Shown here: piece by piece, positions 16,892 through 24,258 of the stretch | Layout of the letters: the number at the start of each line of letters is the position of its first letter | How positions within the stretch are numbered: position 1 is the stretch's first letter | DNA from: Streptomyces sp. NBC_00094 | Lineage (GTDB): Bacteria > Actinomycetota > Actinomycetes > Streptomycetales > Streptomycetaceae | Length of the DNA: 64,000 nucleotides | NCBI RefSeq assembly: GCF_026343125.1 | Contig: NZ_JAPEMB010000001.1 | Span: 3,477,501-3,541,500 of the forward strand | Direction of reading: 5' to 3' | The notes under the pieces: model-generated | Seen by the model: the letters and a program-made list of their open reading frames with translations, nothing else | Database searches by the model: none | What the model was told of the DNA's origin: nothing | Program-made: the position numbers and the translations under genes

Positions 16892-18627
16892 CGCGTCGCC
16901 ACCGTCCTCGTGTCACGGCCGGAGCGCAGCACCCTGCCGGGGATCGCGCCGGTCACCTCGTCGTCCCGTACCGTCTCCACGCCGTTGACCCGGACCGAGA
17001 CGATCCCGATCGCGCGCGAGTCGAGGCGCGGGCTGTCCCCCGGCAGGTCGTGCACCAGGGTCGCCGGGCCCGCCTCGATCCGCTCCGGGTCGAAGAGGAC
17101 GAGGTCGGCGTGGAAGCCCTCCTCTATACGGCCGCGCTCGCGCAGTCCGAAGAGCCGGGCCGGCTCGTCGGTCAGCATCCGCACCGCCCGCTCCAGGGGA
17201 ACCAGCTTCCGGCCGCGCAGACAGTCGCCGAGGAAGCGGGTCGTGTAGGGCGCCCCGCACATCCGGTCCAGGTGCGCGCCCGCGTCCGAGCCGCCGAGCA
17301 GGACGTCCTCGTGGTCCCAGGTCTCCCGGCGCAGCGCCCAGGAGGCCGGGTCGTTGTCGCTGGGCATCGGCCACAGGACGGTCCGCAGGTCGTCGTTGGC
17401 GCAGATCTCGACGAGGCACTGGAAGGCGTCCTGGCCGCGTTCGGCGGCGATGTCCTTCACGACCCGGCCGGTCAGGCCCTCGTTCTCCGCGCTGTACGTG
17501 TCGCCGATGACGTACCGGCCGAAGTGCGCGAGCCGCCGGAAGACCCCGGCCTCCTTGGAGTCGGCGCGGCGCAGCATCTCGGCCCGGACGTCGGGGTCGC
17601 GGAGCTTCACGATCCGCTCGGGGAGGGGAAGTCCGAGGATCTCGCCCCACCCCGGGATGAGGTTGAGCGCGCAGAACGTGCCGAGCGACATGTTCATGGG
17701 GGTGAGGATCGGCATGGTGAGGGCGACGATCCGGCCGCCGGACTTGCGGGCCCGCTCGGAGGCGGTGAGCTGGCGCGGGACGCGTTCGGGGACGGCGGCG
17801 TCGATGGTGAGGACGTTCCAGTTGAGCGGACGTCCGGCGGCGGCGGTCATCTCCACGAACAGCTCGATCTCGGCGTCCGAGAACTGGTCGAGGCAGCCGG
17901 CCAGGATCGCCTCCAGCTGGGTGCCCTCGTGCTCGCCGACGGCCCGGGAGAGGGCGATCAGCTCGGCGGGGGTGGCGTGCCGGGAGGCGACGGGGGCGCC
18001 GTCGCCGTCGGAGTGGGTGGAGGACTGGGTGGTGGAGAGCCCCCAGGCCCCGGCCTCCATGGCCTCCTTGAGGAGGGTGACCATGTGCTCCAGCTGCTCG
18101 GGGGTGGGCTGCCCGCCGACGGCGTCGGCGCCCATCACGTACCGGCGCAGGGCGCAGTGGCCGACCATGAAGCCGGCGTTGACGGCGATCCGCCCTTCGA
18201 GGGCGTCGAGGTACTCGGCGAAGGACGACCAGCCCCAGTCGACGCCCTCCTCGAGGGCCGCCAGGGCCATGCCCTCGACCTTGGACATCATGCGGCGCGT
18301 GTAGTCGGCGTCCTCGGGCCGGTCCGGGTGGAGCGGGGCGAGGGTGAAGCCGCAGTTGCCGCCGGCGACGGTGGTGACGCCGTGGTTCATGGAGGGGGTG
18401 GCGTACGGGTCCCAGAAGAGCTGGGCGTCGTAGTGGGTGTGGGGGTCGACGAAGCCGGGGGTGAGGACGAGGCCGGTGGCGTCCTCGGTGGTCCGGGCCT
18501 CCTCGCGGACGGTGCCGGGTTCGGCGACGACGGCGATGCGGCCGTCGCGTATCCCGACGTCGGCGGTGAAGGCGGGGGCGCCGGTGCCGTCCACGACGGT
18601 GGCGCCGGTGATCAGGTGGTCGAGCAT
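16888..18627 (-). CDS. Amidohydrolase, N-acyl-D-amino-acid deacylase type
   Basis: A 579-residue metal-dependent hydrolase. The N-terminal beta-strand part (GATVVDGTGAPAF) precedes the metal-binding FVDPHTHYDAQ (HxH). GGSDAGAH near residue 470 supplies the late Asp. The closing strands include FHADLVLFDPERI. This is the D-aminoacylase-like branch of the amidohydrolase superfamily; the substrate is unknown. The frame is open to 18795, but the ATG at 18627 has GGAAGG 9 nt upstream and starts at the domain. It is coupled to the aldehyde dehydrogenase by an ATGA overlap. Confidence 0.88.
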   Translation of the reverse strand: MLDHLITGATVVDGTGAPAFTADVGIRDGRIAVVAEPGTVREEARTTEDATGLVLTPGFVDPHTHYDAQLFWDPYATPSMNHGVTTVAGGNCGFTLAPLHPDRPEDADYTRRMMSKVEGMALAALEEGVDWGWSSFAEYLDALEGRIAVNAGFMVGHCALRRYVMGADAVGGQPTPEQLEHMVTLLKEAMEAGAWGLSTTQSSTHSDGDGAPVASRHATPAELIALSRAVGEHEGTQLEAILAGCLDQFSDAEIELFVEMTAAAGRPLNWNVLTIDAAVPERVPRQLTASERARKSGGRIVALTMPILTPMNMSLGTFCALNLIPGWGEILGLPLPERIVKLRDPDVRAEMLRRADSKEAGVFRRLAHFGRYVIGDTYSAENEGLTGRVVKDIAAERGQDAFQCLVEICANDDLRTVLWPMPSDNDPASWALRRETWDHEDVLLGGSDAGAHLDRMCGAPYTTRFLGDCLRGRKLVPLERAVRMLTDEPARLFGLRERGRIEEGFHADLVLFDPERIEAGPATLVHDLPGDSPRLDSRAIGIVSVRVNGVETVRDDEVTGAIPGRVLRSGRDTRTVATR

Positions 18628-18799
18628 GGACGGAACCTTCCTGTTCTGCGCGCGGACGCGGCGCGTGGACGTCTGTGCGTGGACGCGGGTGTGCCCCGGA
18701 CCGGGGCCGCCGCGGAACGGCCTCCGGCCGGGGCTGGTACGGGGCAGCGATCCGGGAAGACACCGCCCCGCGCTCATACAGCTGGCACCACCCACCTCG

Positions 18800-19000
18800 T
18801 TGTGGGCATTCGTTCCGCCGGGGCGGGACGGGTGGGCACAACGGGACGGCGCCCCGTGCCGGGCCTAGGCTCCTGCGCCTCAACCCGCACCACGTGTGCG
18901 CCGCACTGGTGGTGCGGGTCAGGGCACAGAGGGCGGAGGCGCCGCGGAGGGCGCCGTCCCGTGTGCCCACCCGTCCCGCCCTGCGGGACGATTGCCCACA
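18800..19000. repeat. 200-bp palindromic element (MITE/REP-like)
   Basis: Outer arms of about 52 bp (18800-18853 and 18950-19000) are imperfect inverted copies sharing GGGCGGGACGGGTGGGCACA and GGGACGGCGCC. An inner hairpin, ACCCGCACCAC (18883-18893) with GTGGTGCGGGT (18909-18919), sits at the centre. No credible gene is inside. The size, symmetry and intergenic position fit a non-autonomous mobile or REP-like element. It fills most of the 404-bp gap between the amidohydrolase start and the LLM gene end. Confidence 0.75.
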
Positions 19001-19030
19001 CGGGGAGGGACGGGGGTCCGGCGCGCCCCG

Positions 19031-20164
19031 TCAGGAGCCCGCGGCCTGACGGAAGCGGGTCGTGCGGTGGACCGGGTCCGTGTCGATCTTGGGGATGACG
19101 TGCTCACCGATCAGCTTGATCGAGTTCATCGTGTCCTCGTACGAGATCCCGATCGGGATCCCGAAGGAGAGCTGGTCGGCCCCGGCCTGCTCCCAGCGCT
19201 TGCACTGGGAGAGCACCTCCGAGGGGTCGCCGCAGATCATCAGCTCCTCCTGGATGAGGAGTTCGATGATCTCGGCCGAGTACTCGGGGAGCAGCTCGGG
19301 CCACGCGGGGATGCCCTCCGGCCGGGGGAAGGTGTCGTGGTAGCGGAAGAGCAGCGACTGGAGGTAGTTGAGGCCGCCCGAGACGGCGATCTCGACGGCC
19401 TTGTCGTGGGTCTCCGCGCAGATCGCGGTGGAGGTGACCATGACGTTGTCGTTGACGAAGTCACCGACCGCCTTGGCCTCCTTGATCGCCGTCTTGTACG
19501 ACTCGACGACCCACTCCATGTCGGAGACCTTCTGCACGCTGAAGCCGAGGACGCCGAGGCCCTTCTTGGCGGCCATGGCGTACGAGGAGGGGGACCCGGC
19601 CGCGTACCACATGGCGGGGTGGGACTTCCCGTACGGCTTCGGCAGGATCTTGCGCGGCGGCAGCGACCAGTGCTTGCCCTGGAAGCCGACGTACTCGTCC
19701 TGGAGCCACATCTTGGGGAACTCGGCGATCGTCTCCTCCCAGATCTCCTTCGTGTGGTTCATGTCGGTGATGCCCGGCATGAACCCGAGGATCTCGTGGG
19801 AGCCCGCGCCGCGCCCCGAGCCGAACTCGAAGCGGCCGCCGGAGAGGTGGTCGAGCATGGCGACCTTCTCGGCCACCTTCACCGGGTGGTTGACGGGGGC
19901 GAGGGGGTTGAAGATGCCGGAGCCGAGGTGGATCCGGTCGGTGGCGTGGGCGAGGTAGCCGAGGTAGACGTCGTTGGCGGAGATGTGCGAGTACTCGTCG
20001 AGGAAGTGGTGCTCGGAGGCCCAGGCGTACTTGAACCCGGACTTGTCCGCCTGGATGACGTACTCGGTCTCCTCCATGAGGGCCTTGTGCTCGGCTTCGG
20101 GATCGGTCTCGGCGCGCTTGCCGACGTATCCCTGTACGAAGATCCCGAATTCCAAGGGGTTCAC
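19031..20164 (-). CDS. LLM-class flavin-dependent oxidoreductase
   Basis: A 377-residue luciferase-like monooxygenase/oxidoreductase, longer than the F420 types at 10 and 21 kb. Characteristic segments are [36 protein letters not shown] and HPAMWYAAGSP. The AWASEHHF...SGRGAG pattern resembles FMN-dependent alkane/terpene-type monooxygenases. The start is a GTG at 20164, with GAGGA just upstream and the perfect palindromic operator at 20178-20194 only 13 nt away. A second operator copy lies at 20241-20257. It would oxygenate a hydrophobic substrate using reduced flavin from another enzyme. Confidence 0.88.
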   Translation of the reverse strand: MNPLEFGIFVQGYVGKRAETDPEAEHKALMEETEYVIQADKSGFKYAWASEHHFLDEYSHISANDVYLGYLAHATDRIHLGSGIFNPLAPVNHPVKVAEKVAMLDHLSGGRFEFGSGRGAGSHEILGFMPGITDMNHTKEIWEETIAEFPKMWLQDEYVGFQGKHWSLPPRKILPKPYGKSHPAMWYAAGSPSSYAMAAKKGLGVLGFSVQKVSDMEWVVESYKTAIKEAKAVGDFVNDNVMVTSTAICAETHDKAVEIAVSGGLNYLQSLLFRYHDTFPRPEGIPAWPELLPEYSAEIIELLIQEELMICGDPSEVLSQCKRWEQAGADQLSFGIPIGISYEDTMNSIKLIGEHVIPKIDTDPVHRTTRFRQAAGS

Positions 20165-20177
20165 CGTCCTCGTTATT

Positions 20178-20194
20178 TCTGACGAACCGTCAGA
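20178..20194. promoter_or_regulatory. 17-bp palindromic operator, copy 2
   Basis: TCTGACGAACCGTCAGA is a perfect 7-3-7 palindrome 13 nt upstream of the LLM gene start at 20164. Confidence 0.85.
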
Positions 20195-20240
20195 TCGTTG
20201 ATGTGCCCGACTGTCGCACCACGGGGTGGTCGCGTCAATA

Positions 20241-20257
20241 CCTGATGAACCGTCAGA
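20241..20257. promoter_or_regulatory. 17-bp palindromic operator, copy 3
   Basis: CCTGATGAACCGTCAGA lies 76 nt upstream of the LLM gene start at 20164. Its centre is 63 bp from copy 2 (six helical turns), suitable for cooperative binding or looping. Confidence 0.78.
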
Positions 20258-20273
20258 TGACCTCGGGGAGGCC

Positions 20274-21035
20274 TCAGAACAGGCTCACGCCCGCCAGCCA
20301 GCCGCCGTCGATGACGAACGGCTGGCCCGTGATGTACGCCGAGTCCTCGCCCGTCAGGAAGAGCGCGAGCGCCGCCACCTCCGCCGGCCGACCGATCCGC
20401 CCGAGCGGCACGAGCTTCCGGTACAGCTCGGCCGTGGACGCCGTGTCCACGCCCTCCGGGTTGCTCATCGGGGTGTCGATCGCGCCGGGGCAGACCGCGT
20501 TCACCCGGATGTTCCGTGCGGCCAGTTCGAGCGCCGCGACCTTGGTGAGCCCGAGGACGGCGTGCTTGGAGGCCGCGTAGGCGCCGACGCCGGCCATGCC
20601 GGTGAGCCCCGTGTACGAGGCGGTGTTGACGATCGTGCCGCCGCCGGCCGCCGCGATCTCGGGCGCGACCGTCCGGATGCCCAGGAAGCAGCCGGTCTGG
20701 TTGACCGAGACGATCGCCTGGAACTCCTCCAGAGGCGTGGCGAGCAGCTCGTTGAAGCGGAGGATCCCGGCGTTGTTGACGAGCCCGTCGATCTTCCCGA
20801 ACCGCTCCTTGGCCGCGTCCACGGCCGCCGTCCACTCCTCCTCCCGCGTGACGTCGAGGTGGACGTAGAGCGCCTGCCCCTCCCCCAGCTCCTTGGCCAG
20901 CGCCTCGCCCGCCTCGTCGAGGACGTCCGCGAGGACGACCCGCGCCCCCTCGGCGGCGAACAGCCGCGCCTCCTGCTCGCCCTGCCCGCGCGCCGCTCCG
21001 GTGACGAGGACGACCCTTCCGTCGAGCTTGCCCAT
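20274..21035 (-). CDS. SDR-family oxidoreductase
   Basis: A 253-residue classical SDR with all hallmarks: TGAARGQG cofactor loop, NNAG, catalytic Ser in IVNTASYTG, YAASK and the PG motif CPGAIDTPM. A GTG at 21044 is in frame, but GAGGAG is too close to it; the ATG at 21035 has correct spacing. It lies 14 bp downstream of the LLM oxidoreductase at 21050 and is surely co-transcribed with it from the promoter with operator copy 4. Likely interconverts an alcohol and ketone on the same substrate. Confidence 0.92.
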   Translation of the reverse strand: MGKLDGRVVLVTGAARGQGEQEARLFAAEGARVVLADVLDEAGEALAKELGEGQALYVHLDVTREEEWTAAVDAAKERFGKIDGLVNNAGILRFNELLATPLEEFQAIVSVNQTGCFLGIRTVAPEIAAAGGGTIVNTASYTGLTGMAGVGAYAASKHAVLGLTKVAALELAARNIRVNAVCPGAIDTPMSNPEGVDTASTAELYRKLVPLGRIGRPAEVAALALFLTGEDSAYITGQPFVIDGGWLAGVSLF

Positions 21036-21049
21036 GCCTGCCACGCTCC

Positions 21050-21970
21050 TCAGTTCAGGTGGGGGGCGACCTCCGTGCCGAAGGCCGCCATCTGGTCGAT
21101 GAGTTCGGTACGGCTCCGGGAGCGGAACCGGACCTGGATCTGGTGCACGCCCATCTCCCCGTACGCGCGCAGGGAGGCGGCCAGCTCCTCGGGCCGGCCG
21201 CTCAGGGTGCGGCGGCCGACCTCCCAGCCGGGGGCACCGACGTACAGGGCCTCGGTGATGGCGCCGACGGTCAGGGGCGCCGCGATCCCGGCGTCGGCGC
21301 GGAGCCGGAGCAGGTTCCGGATCTTCCCGGCGAGCTTGTCGCGCGGGTCGCCCTGCGGCAGCCAGCCGTCGCCCTTGAGGGCGGCCCGGCGCACGGCGGC
21401 CGGCGAGGAGCCGCCCACCCAGACGGGGACCCGCTCCTGGGCCGGCCGGGGCAGCTGCCCGAGGTCCTTGAAGGCGAAGCGCTCCCCCAGGTGCTCGGGG
21501 TACTCCTCGGGGCCGAGGGCCGCCCGGAGCGCGTCGACGGTCTCGTCGAGCACGGCGCCCCGGCGCGCGAAGTCCACCCCGAGGACCTCGAACTCCTCCT
21601 GGACGTGCCCGGCGCCGACCCCGAGGACCAGGCGGCCGCCGGAGAGGTGGTCGAGCGTCGCGTACGCCTTGGCGGTGACGAGCGGGTGGCGCAGCCCGAC
21701 GACGGCGACGTGCGAGAGGAGCCGGACCCGCTCGGTGGCGGCGGCGAGGAAGGAGAGCGTGGCGACCGGGTCGTACCAGATGGTGCTCATCGCCCCGGCG
21801 AGCCGGCGCGGGATGGCGACGTGGTCACAGCTCGCGAGGTAGTCGAAGCCGTGCGCCTCGGCGGCCCGGGCGACGGCGAGCAGGTCCCCGGGCCCGGCGG
21901 CCGCCTCCCAGGGTTCGGCGTAGAGGGTGGATTGCGACTGGACGGGCAGCTGCATCCCGTAGACGACCAT
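21050..21970 (-). CDS. LLM-class F420-dependent oxidoreductase
   Basis: A 306-residue luciferase-like TIM-barrel protein. Segments typical of F420-using members are [36 protein letters not shown] and PVWVGGSSPAAVRRAA. The ATG at 21970 has AAGGGG upstream and begins 13 nt from operator copy 4. It is the first gene of an operon with the SDR at 20274. A cofactor source, fbiC, is in the window. Confidence 0.9.
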   Translation of the reverse strand: MVVYGMQLPVQSQSTLYAEPWEAAAGPGDLLAVARAAEAHGFDYLASCDHVAIPRRLAGAMSTIWYDPVATLSFLAAATERVRLLSHVAVVGLRHPLVTAKAYATLDHLSGGRLVLGVGAGHVQEEFEVLGVDFARRGAVLDETVDALRAALGPEEYPEHLGERFAFKDLGQLPRPAQERVPVWVGGSSPAAVRRAALKGDGWLPQGDPRDKLAGKIRNLLRLRADAGIAAPLTVGAITEALYVGAPGWEVGRRTLSGRPEELAASLRAYGEMGVHQIQVRFRSRSRTELIDQMAAFGTEVAPHLN

Positions 21971-21983
21971 GGGAACCCCTTTG

Positions 21984-22000
21984 TCTGACGCTACGTCAGT
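21984..22000. promoter_or_regulatory. 17-bp palindromic operator, copy 4
   Basis: TCTGACGCTACGTCAGT lies 13 nt upstream of the LLM/SDR operon start at 21970; one mismatch at the outer pair. Confidence 0.82.
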
Positions 22001-22024
22001 TACAGCGACGGCCCCATGCTCACC

Positions 22025-22041
22025 CCTGATGGCCCATCAGG
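22025..22041. promoter_or_regulatory. 17-bp palindromic operator, copy 5 (variant)
   Basis: CCTGATGGCCCATCAGG is a perfect palindrome using the TGATG/CATCA variant half-sites. It lies between the LLM/SDR operon and the toxin-antitoxin pair, and is embedded in a wider repeat CACCCC...GGGGTG (22021-22050). It may serve either side. Confidence 0.65.
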
Positions 22042-22099
22042 CAAGGGGTGAAACGAGGATGGGTGGGGGCAAATAACAATCCAATTATTAATCGACTGC

Positions 22100-22113
22100 T
22101 ATCATTCTCCCCA
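22100..22113 (+). promoter_or_regulatory. Leaderless promoter of the toxin-antitoxin pair
   Basis: The AT-rich run 22070-22092 ends in a -10 element TATCAT (22100-22105), 7 nt before the ATG at 22113, and no ribosome-binding site is visible. The inverted AATAA/TTATT pair just upstream is a plausible autoregulatory site. Confidence 0.55.
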
Positions 22114-22385
22114 TGAGCGAGCAGCCCGGCCCCGGCGAGGGCCCGACCCGTCCCATCTCGGTCTCCCTGCACGAGGGGACGATCGCCGCGCTCAAGGAGC
22201 GCACCGGCAAGCGCGGCATGTCCTCGTACATCGAGGCGCTTGTCCAGCGCCAGCTGGAGCGGGAACGGCTGCGTGAGCTGATCGAGGACGCCGAGGCGGA
22301 ACTCGGCCCGGCCGACGCCGCCGCCGTCGAAGCGAAGCGCGCGCTGCTCCGCGGCGAGGCCGCGAAGCAGACTGACGCCGCGTGA
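22113..22385 (+). CDS. Antitoxin, ribbon-helix-helix type (VapB-like)
   Basis: A 90-residue acidic-tailed protein. Residues about 12-50 (RPISVSLHEGTIAALKERTG ... MSSYIEALVQRQL) fit a ribbon-helix-helix DNA-binding fold, and the C-terminal helix would wrap the toxin. It precedes a PIN-domain gene with a GTGA overlap, the classic VapBC arrangement in which the antitoxin binds both toxin and operator. The start appears leaderless. Confidence 0.82.
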   Translation: MSEQPGPGEGPTRPISVSLHEGTIAALKERTGKRGMSSYIEALVQRQLERERLRELIEDAEAELGPADAAAVEAKRALLRGEAAKQTDAA

Positions 22386-22774
22386 GCGGGACGCTCGTCC
22401 TCGACTGCGAAGGCCTGTCACTGCTCGTGCGACGCTCCACCGACCTGCTCGAATGGCTCGTGGCAGCCGAGGCCGAGGACATCCGGGTCGTGACCAGCTC
22501 CGTCACCCTCGTCGAGGCCCGGGACGCCCGGGTCCCCCAGGCCCGCTTCGACTACGCCGCCTCCCGGGTGAACGTGATTCCTCCGAGCGAGACCATCGCC
22601 CGCCTGGCCTGCAAGCTCCTGGCGGGTGCCGGCCTGCACGGCCACAAGTACGCCCTCGACGCCCTCGTGGCCGCGACCGCGCTGTCCTCTCCGGCCCCGG
22701 TGACGGTCCTGACCTCGGACCCGGAGGACCTGACCGTCCTGTGCGGGCCCGGCATCCGTGTGATCAAGGTCTGA
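22382..22774 (+). CDS. PIN-domain toxin (VapC-like ribonuclease)
   Basis: A 130-residue PIN-like protein. Acidic residues of the expected active site are visible: D in LVLDCEGLSL at the N-terminus, E in SSVTLVEARD, D in KYALDALVAATA and the late D in LTSDPEDL. VapC toxins are Mg-dependent RNases that cut tRNA or rRNA. The first strand has DCEG in place of the common DTSA/V, so this is a divergent member. GTG start overlaps the antitoxin stop (GTGA). Confidence 0.8.
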   Translation: MSGTLVLDCEGLSLLVRRSTDLLEWLVAAEAEDIRVVTSSVTLVEARDARVPQARFDYAASRVNVIPPSETIARLACKLLAGAGLHGHKYALDALVAATALSSPAPVTVLTSDPEDLTVLCGPGIRVIKV

Positions 22775-22841
22775 ACGGAAGGCCCGGCAGGGCTTCGGCC
22801 CGGAACGACGTGGACGAGGCCCGACCGGTGGGCGTCTCAGG

Positions 22842-24068
22842 TCACGGCCGCCAGAGGCCCTCCGGGCTCAGCCCGAGGAGGTCGATCGCGTTGCCGCGGA
22901 CGATCCGCTCGACGACGTCCGGCGCCAGGTGGCCCATCTGGGCCTCACCGACCTCCCGCGACTTGGGCCACGTGGAGTCGGAGTGCGGGTAGTCCGTCTC
23001 GTACAGGACGTTCCCGACCCCGATCGCGTCGAGGTTCTTCAGCCCGAAGGCGTCGTCGAAGAAGCAGCCGAAGACGTGGCCGGCGAAGAGCTCGGACGGC
23101 GGGCGCAGGACCTTGTCCGCGACCCCGCCCCAGCCCCGGTTCTCCTCCCAGACGACGTCGGCGCGCTCCAGGATGTACGGGATCCAGCCGATCTGGCCCT
23201 CCGCGTACATGATCTTCAGGTTGGGGAAGCGCTCGAACTTGCCGCTCATCAGCCAGTCGACCATCGAGAAGCAGCAGTTCGCGAAGGTGATGGTGGATCC
23301 GACCGCCGGCGGCGCGTCGGCGGAGGTGGACGGCATCCGGCTGGAGGAGCCGATGTGCATGGCGATGACCGTGCCGGTCTCGTCGCAGGCGCGGAAGAAG
23401 GGGTCCCAGTGGTCCGTATGGACCGAGGGGAGCCCGAGGTGGGGCGGTATCTCGGAGAAGGCGACGGCCCGGACCCCCCGCGCGGCGTTGCGGCGGACCT
23501 CGGCGGCGGCGAGCTCGGGATCCCAGAGCGGGATGAGGGTGAGCGGGATCAGCCGCCCGTGGGCCTCGGGGCCGCACCACTCCTCGACCATCCAGTCGTT
23601 GTAGGCGCGGACGCAGAGGAGGCCGAGCTCGCGGTCGCTCGCCTCGGTGAAGGTCTGCCCGCAGAAGCGCGGGAAGGTGGGGAAGCAGAGGGCGGACTGG
23701 ACGTGGTTGACGTCCATGTCGGCGAGGCGGTCGGGGACCGAGTGGGAGCCGGGCCGCATCTGCTCGTACGTGATGACTTCGAGCCGGATCTCGTCGCGGT
23801 CGTAGCCGACGGCGGTGTCGAGCCGGGTGAGGGGCCGGTGCAGGTCCTCGTACACCCACCAGTCACCGATGGGCCCGTCCTCGCCCTTGGCGCCCATGAC
23901 CGGGGCGAACTTGCCGCCGAGGAAGGTCATTTCCCTGAGGGGCGCGCGGACGATCCGGGGGCCGGTGTCGTGGAAGCGGGACGGGAGCCGGTCGCGCCAG
24001 ACGTGCGGGGGCTCCACGGTGTGGTCGTCCACCGAGATGATCTTCGGGAAGGTCTCCATGCTCTCCAT
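22842..24068 (-). CDS. Amidohydrolase family protein (ACMSD-like)
   Basis: A 408-residue amidohydrolase-2 type protein. The N-terminal strand has IISVDDHTVEPPHVW, in which the usual metal HxH is reduced to DDH. Later conserved pieces are AMHIGSSSRMP, IMYAEGQIGWIPYILERAD and NVLYETDYPHSDSTWP, the last carrying the catalytic Asp. Such proteins hydrate, hydrolyse or decarboxylate ring-cleavage products. A GTG at 24077 is in frame, but it overlaps a possible -10 (TACCGT); the ATG at 24068 is preferred, with the ATG at 24059 an alternative. Operator copy 6 lies about 20 nt upstream. Confidence 0.85.
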   Translation of the reverse strand: MESMETFPKIISVDDHTVEPPHVWRDRLPSRFHDTGPRIVRAPLREMTFLGGKFAPVMGAKGEDGPIGDWWVYEDLHRPLTRLDTAVGYDRDEIRLEVITYEQMRPGSHSVPDRLADMDVNHVQSALCFPTFPRFCGQTFTEASDRELGLLCVRAYNDWMVEEWCGPEAHGRLIPLTLIPLWDPELAAAEVRRNAARGVRAVAFSEIPPHLGLPSVHTDHWDPFFRACDETGTVIAMHIGSSSRMPSTSADAPPAVGSTITFANCCFSMVDWLMSGKFERFPNLKIMYAEGQIGWIPYILERADVVWEENRGWGGVADKVLRPPSELFAGHVFGCFFDDAFGLKNLDAIGVGNVLYETDYPHSDSTWPKSREVGEAQMGHLAPDVVERIVRGNAIDLLGLSPEGLWRP

Positions 24069-24088
24069 GGCTTTCACGGTAGCGCCGA

Positions 24089-24105
24089 TCTGACGGCCCG
24101 TCAGC
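24089..24105. promoter_or_regulatory. 17-bp palindromic operator, copy 6
   Basis: TCTGACGGCCCGTCAGC lies directly upstream of the amidohydrolase start (24068), with one outer mismatch. Confidence 0.82.
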
Positions 24106-24258
24106 TATCGTGGCGTACAACGGTCGCGCAACGGCCCGGTCCCAGCCCGGCTCCAACCCCGCTCCCGGCCCCGCTCTCGACCGACCCGCTGCTGACGGAC
24201 TCCCTCCGGACAAGGCAGACTGTGGTGGGCGAAACCAGCGGTACGGGCAGGGGGAGCT

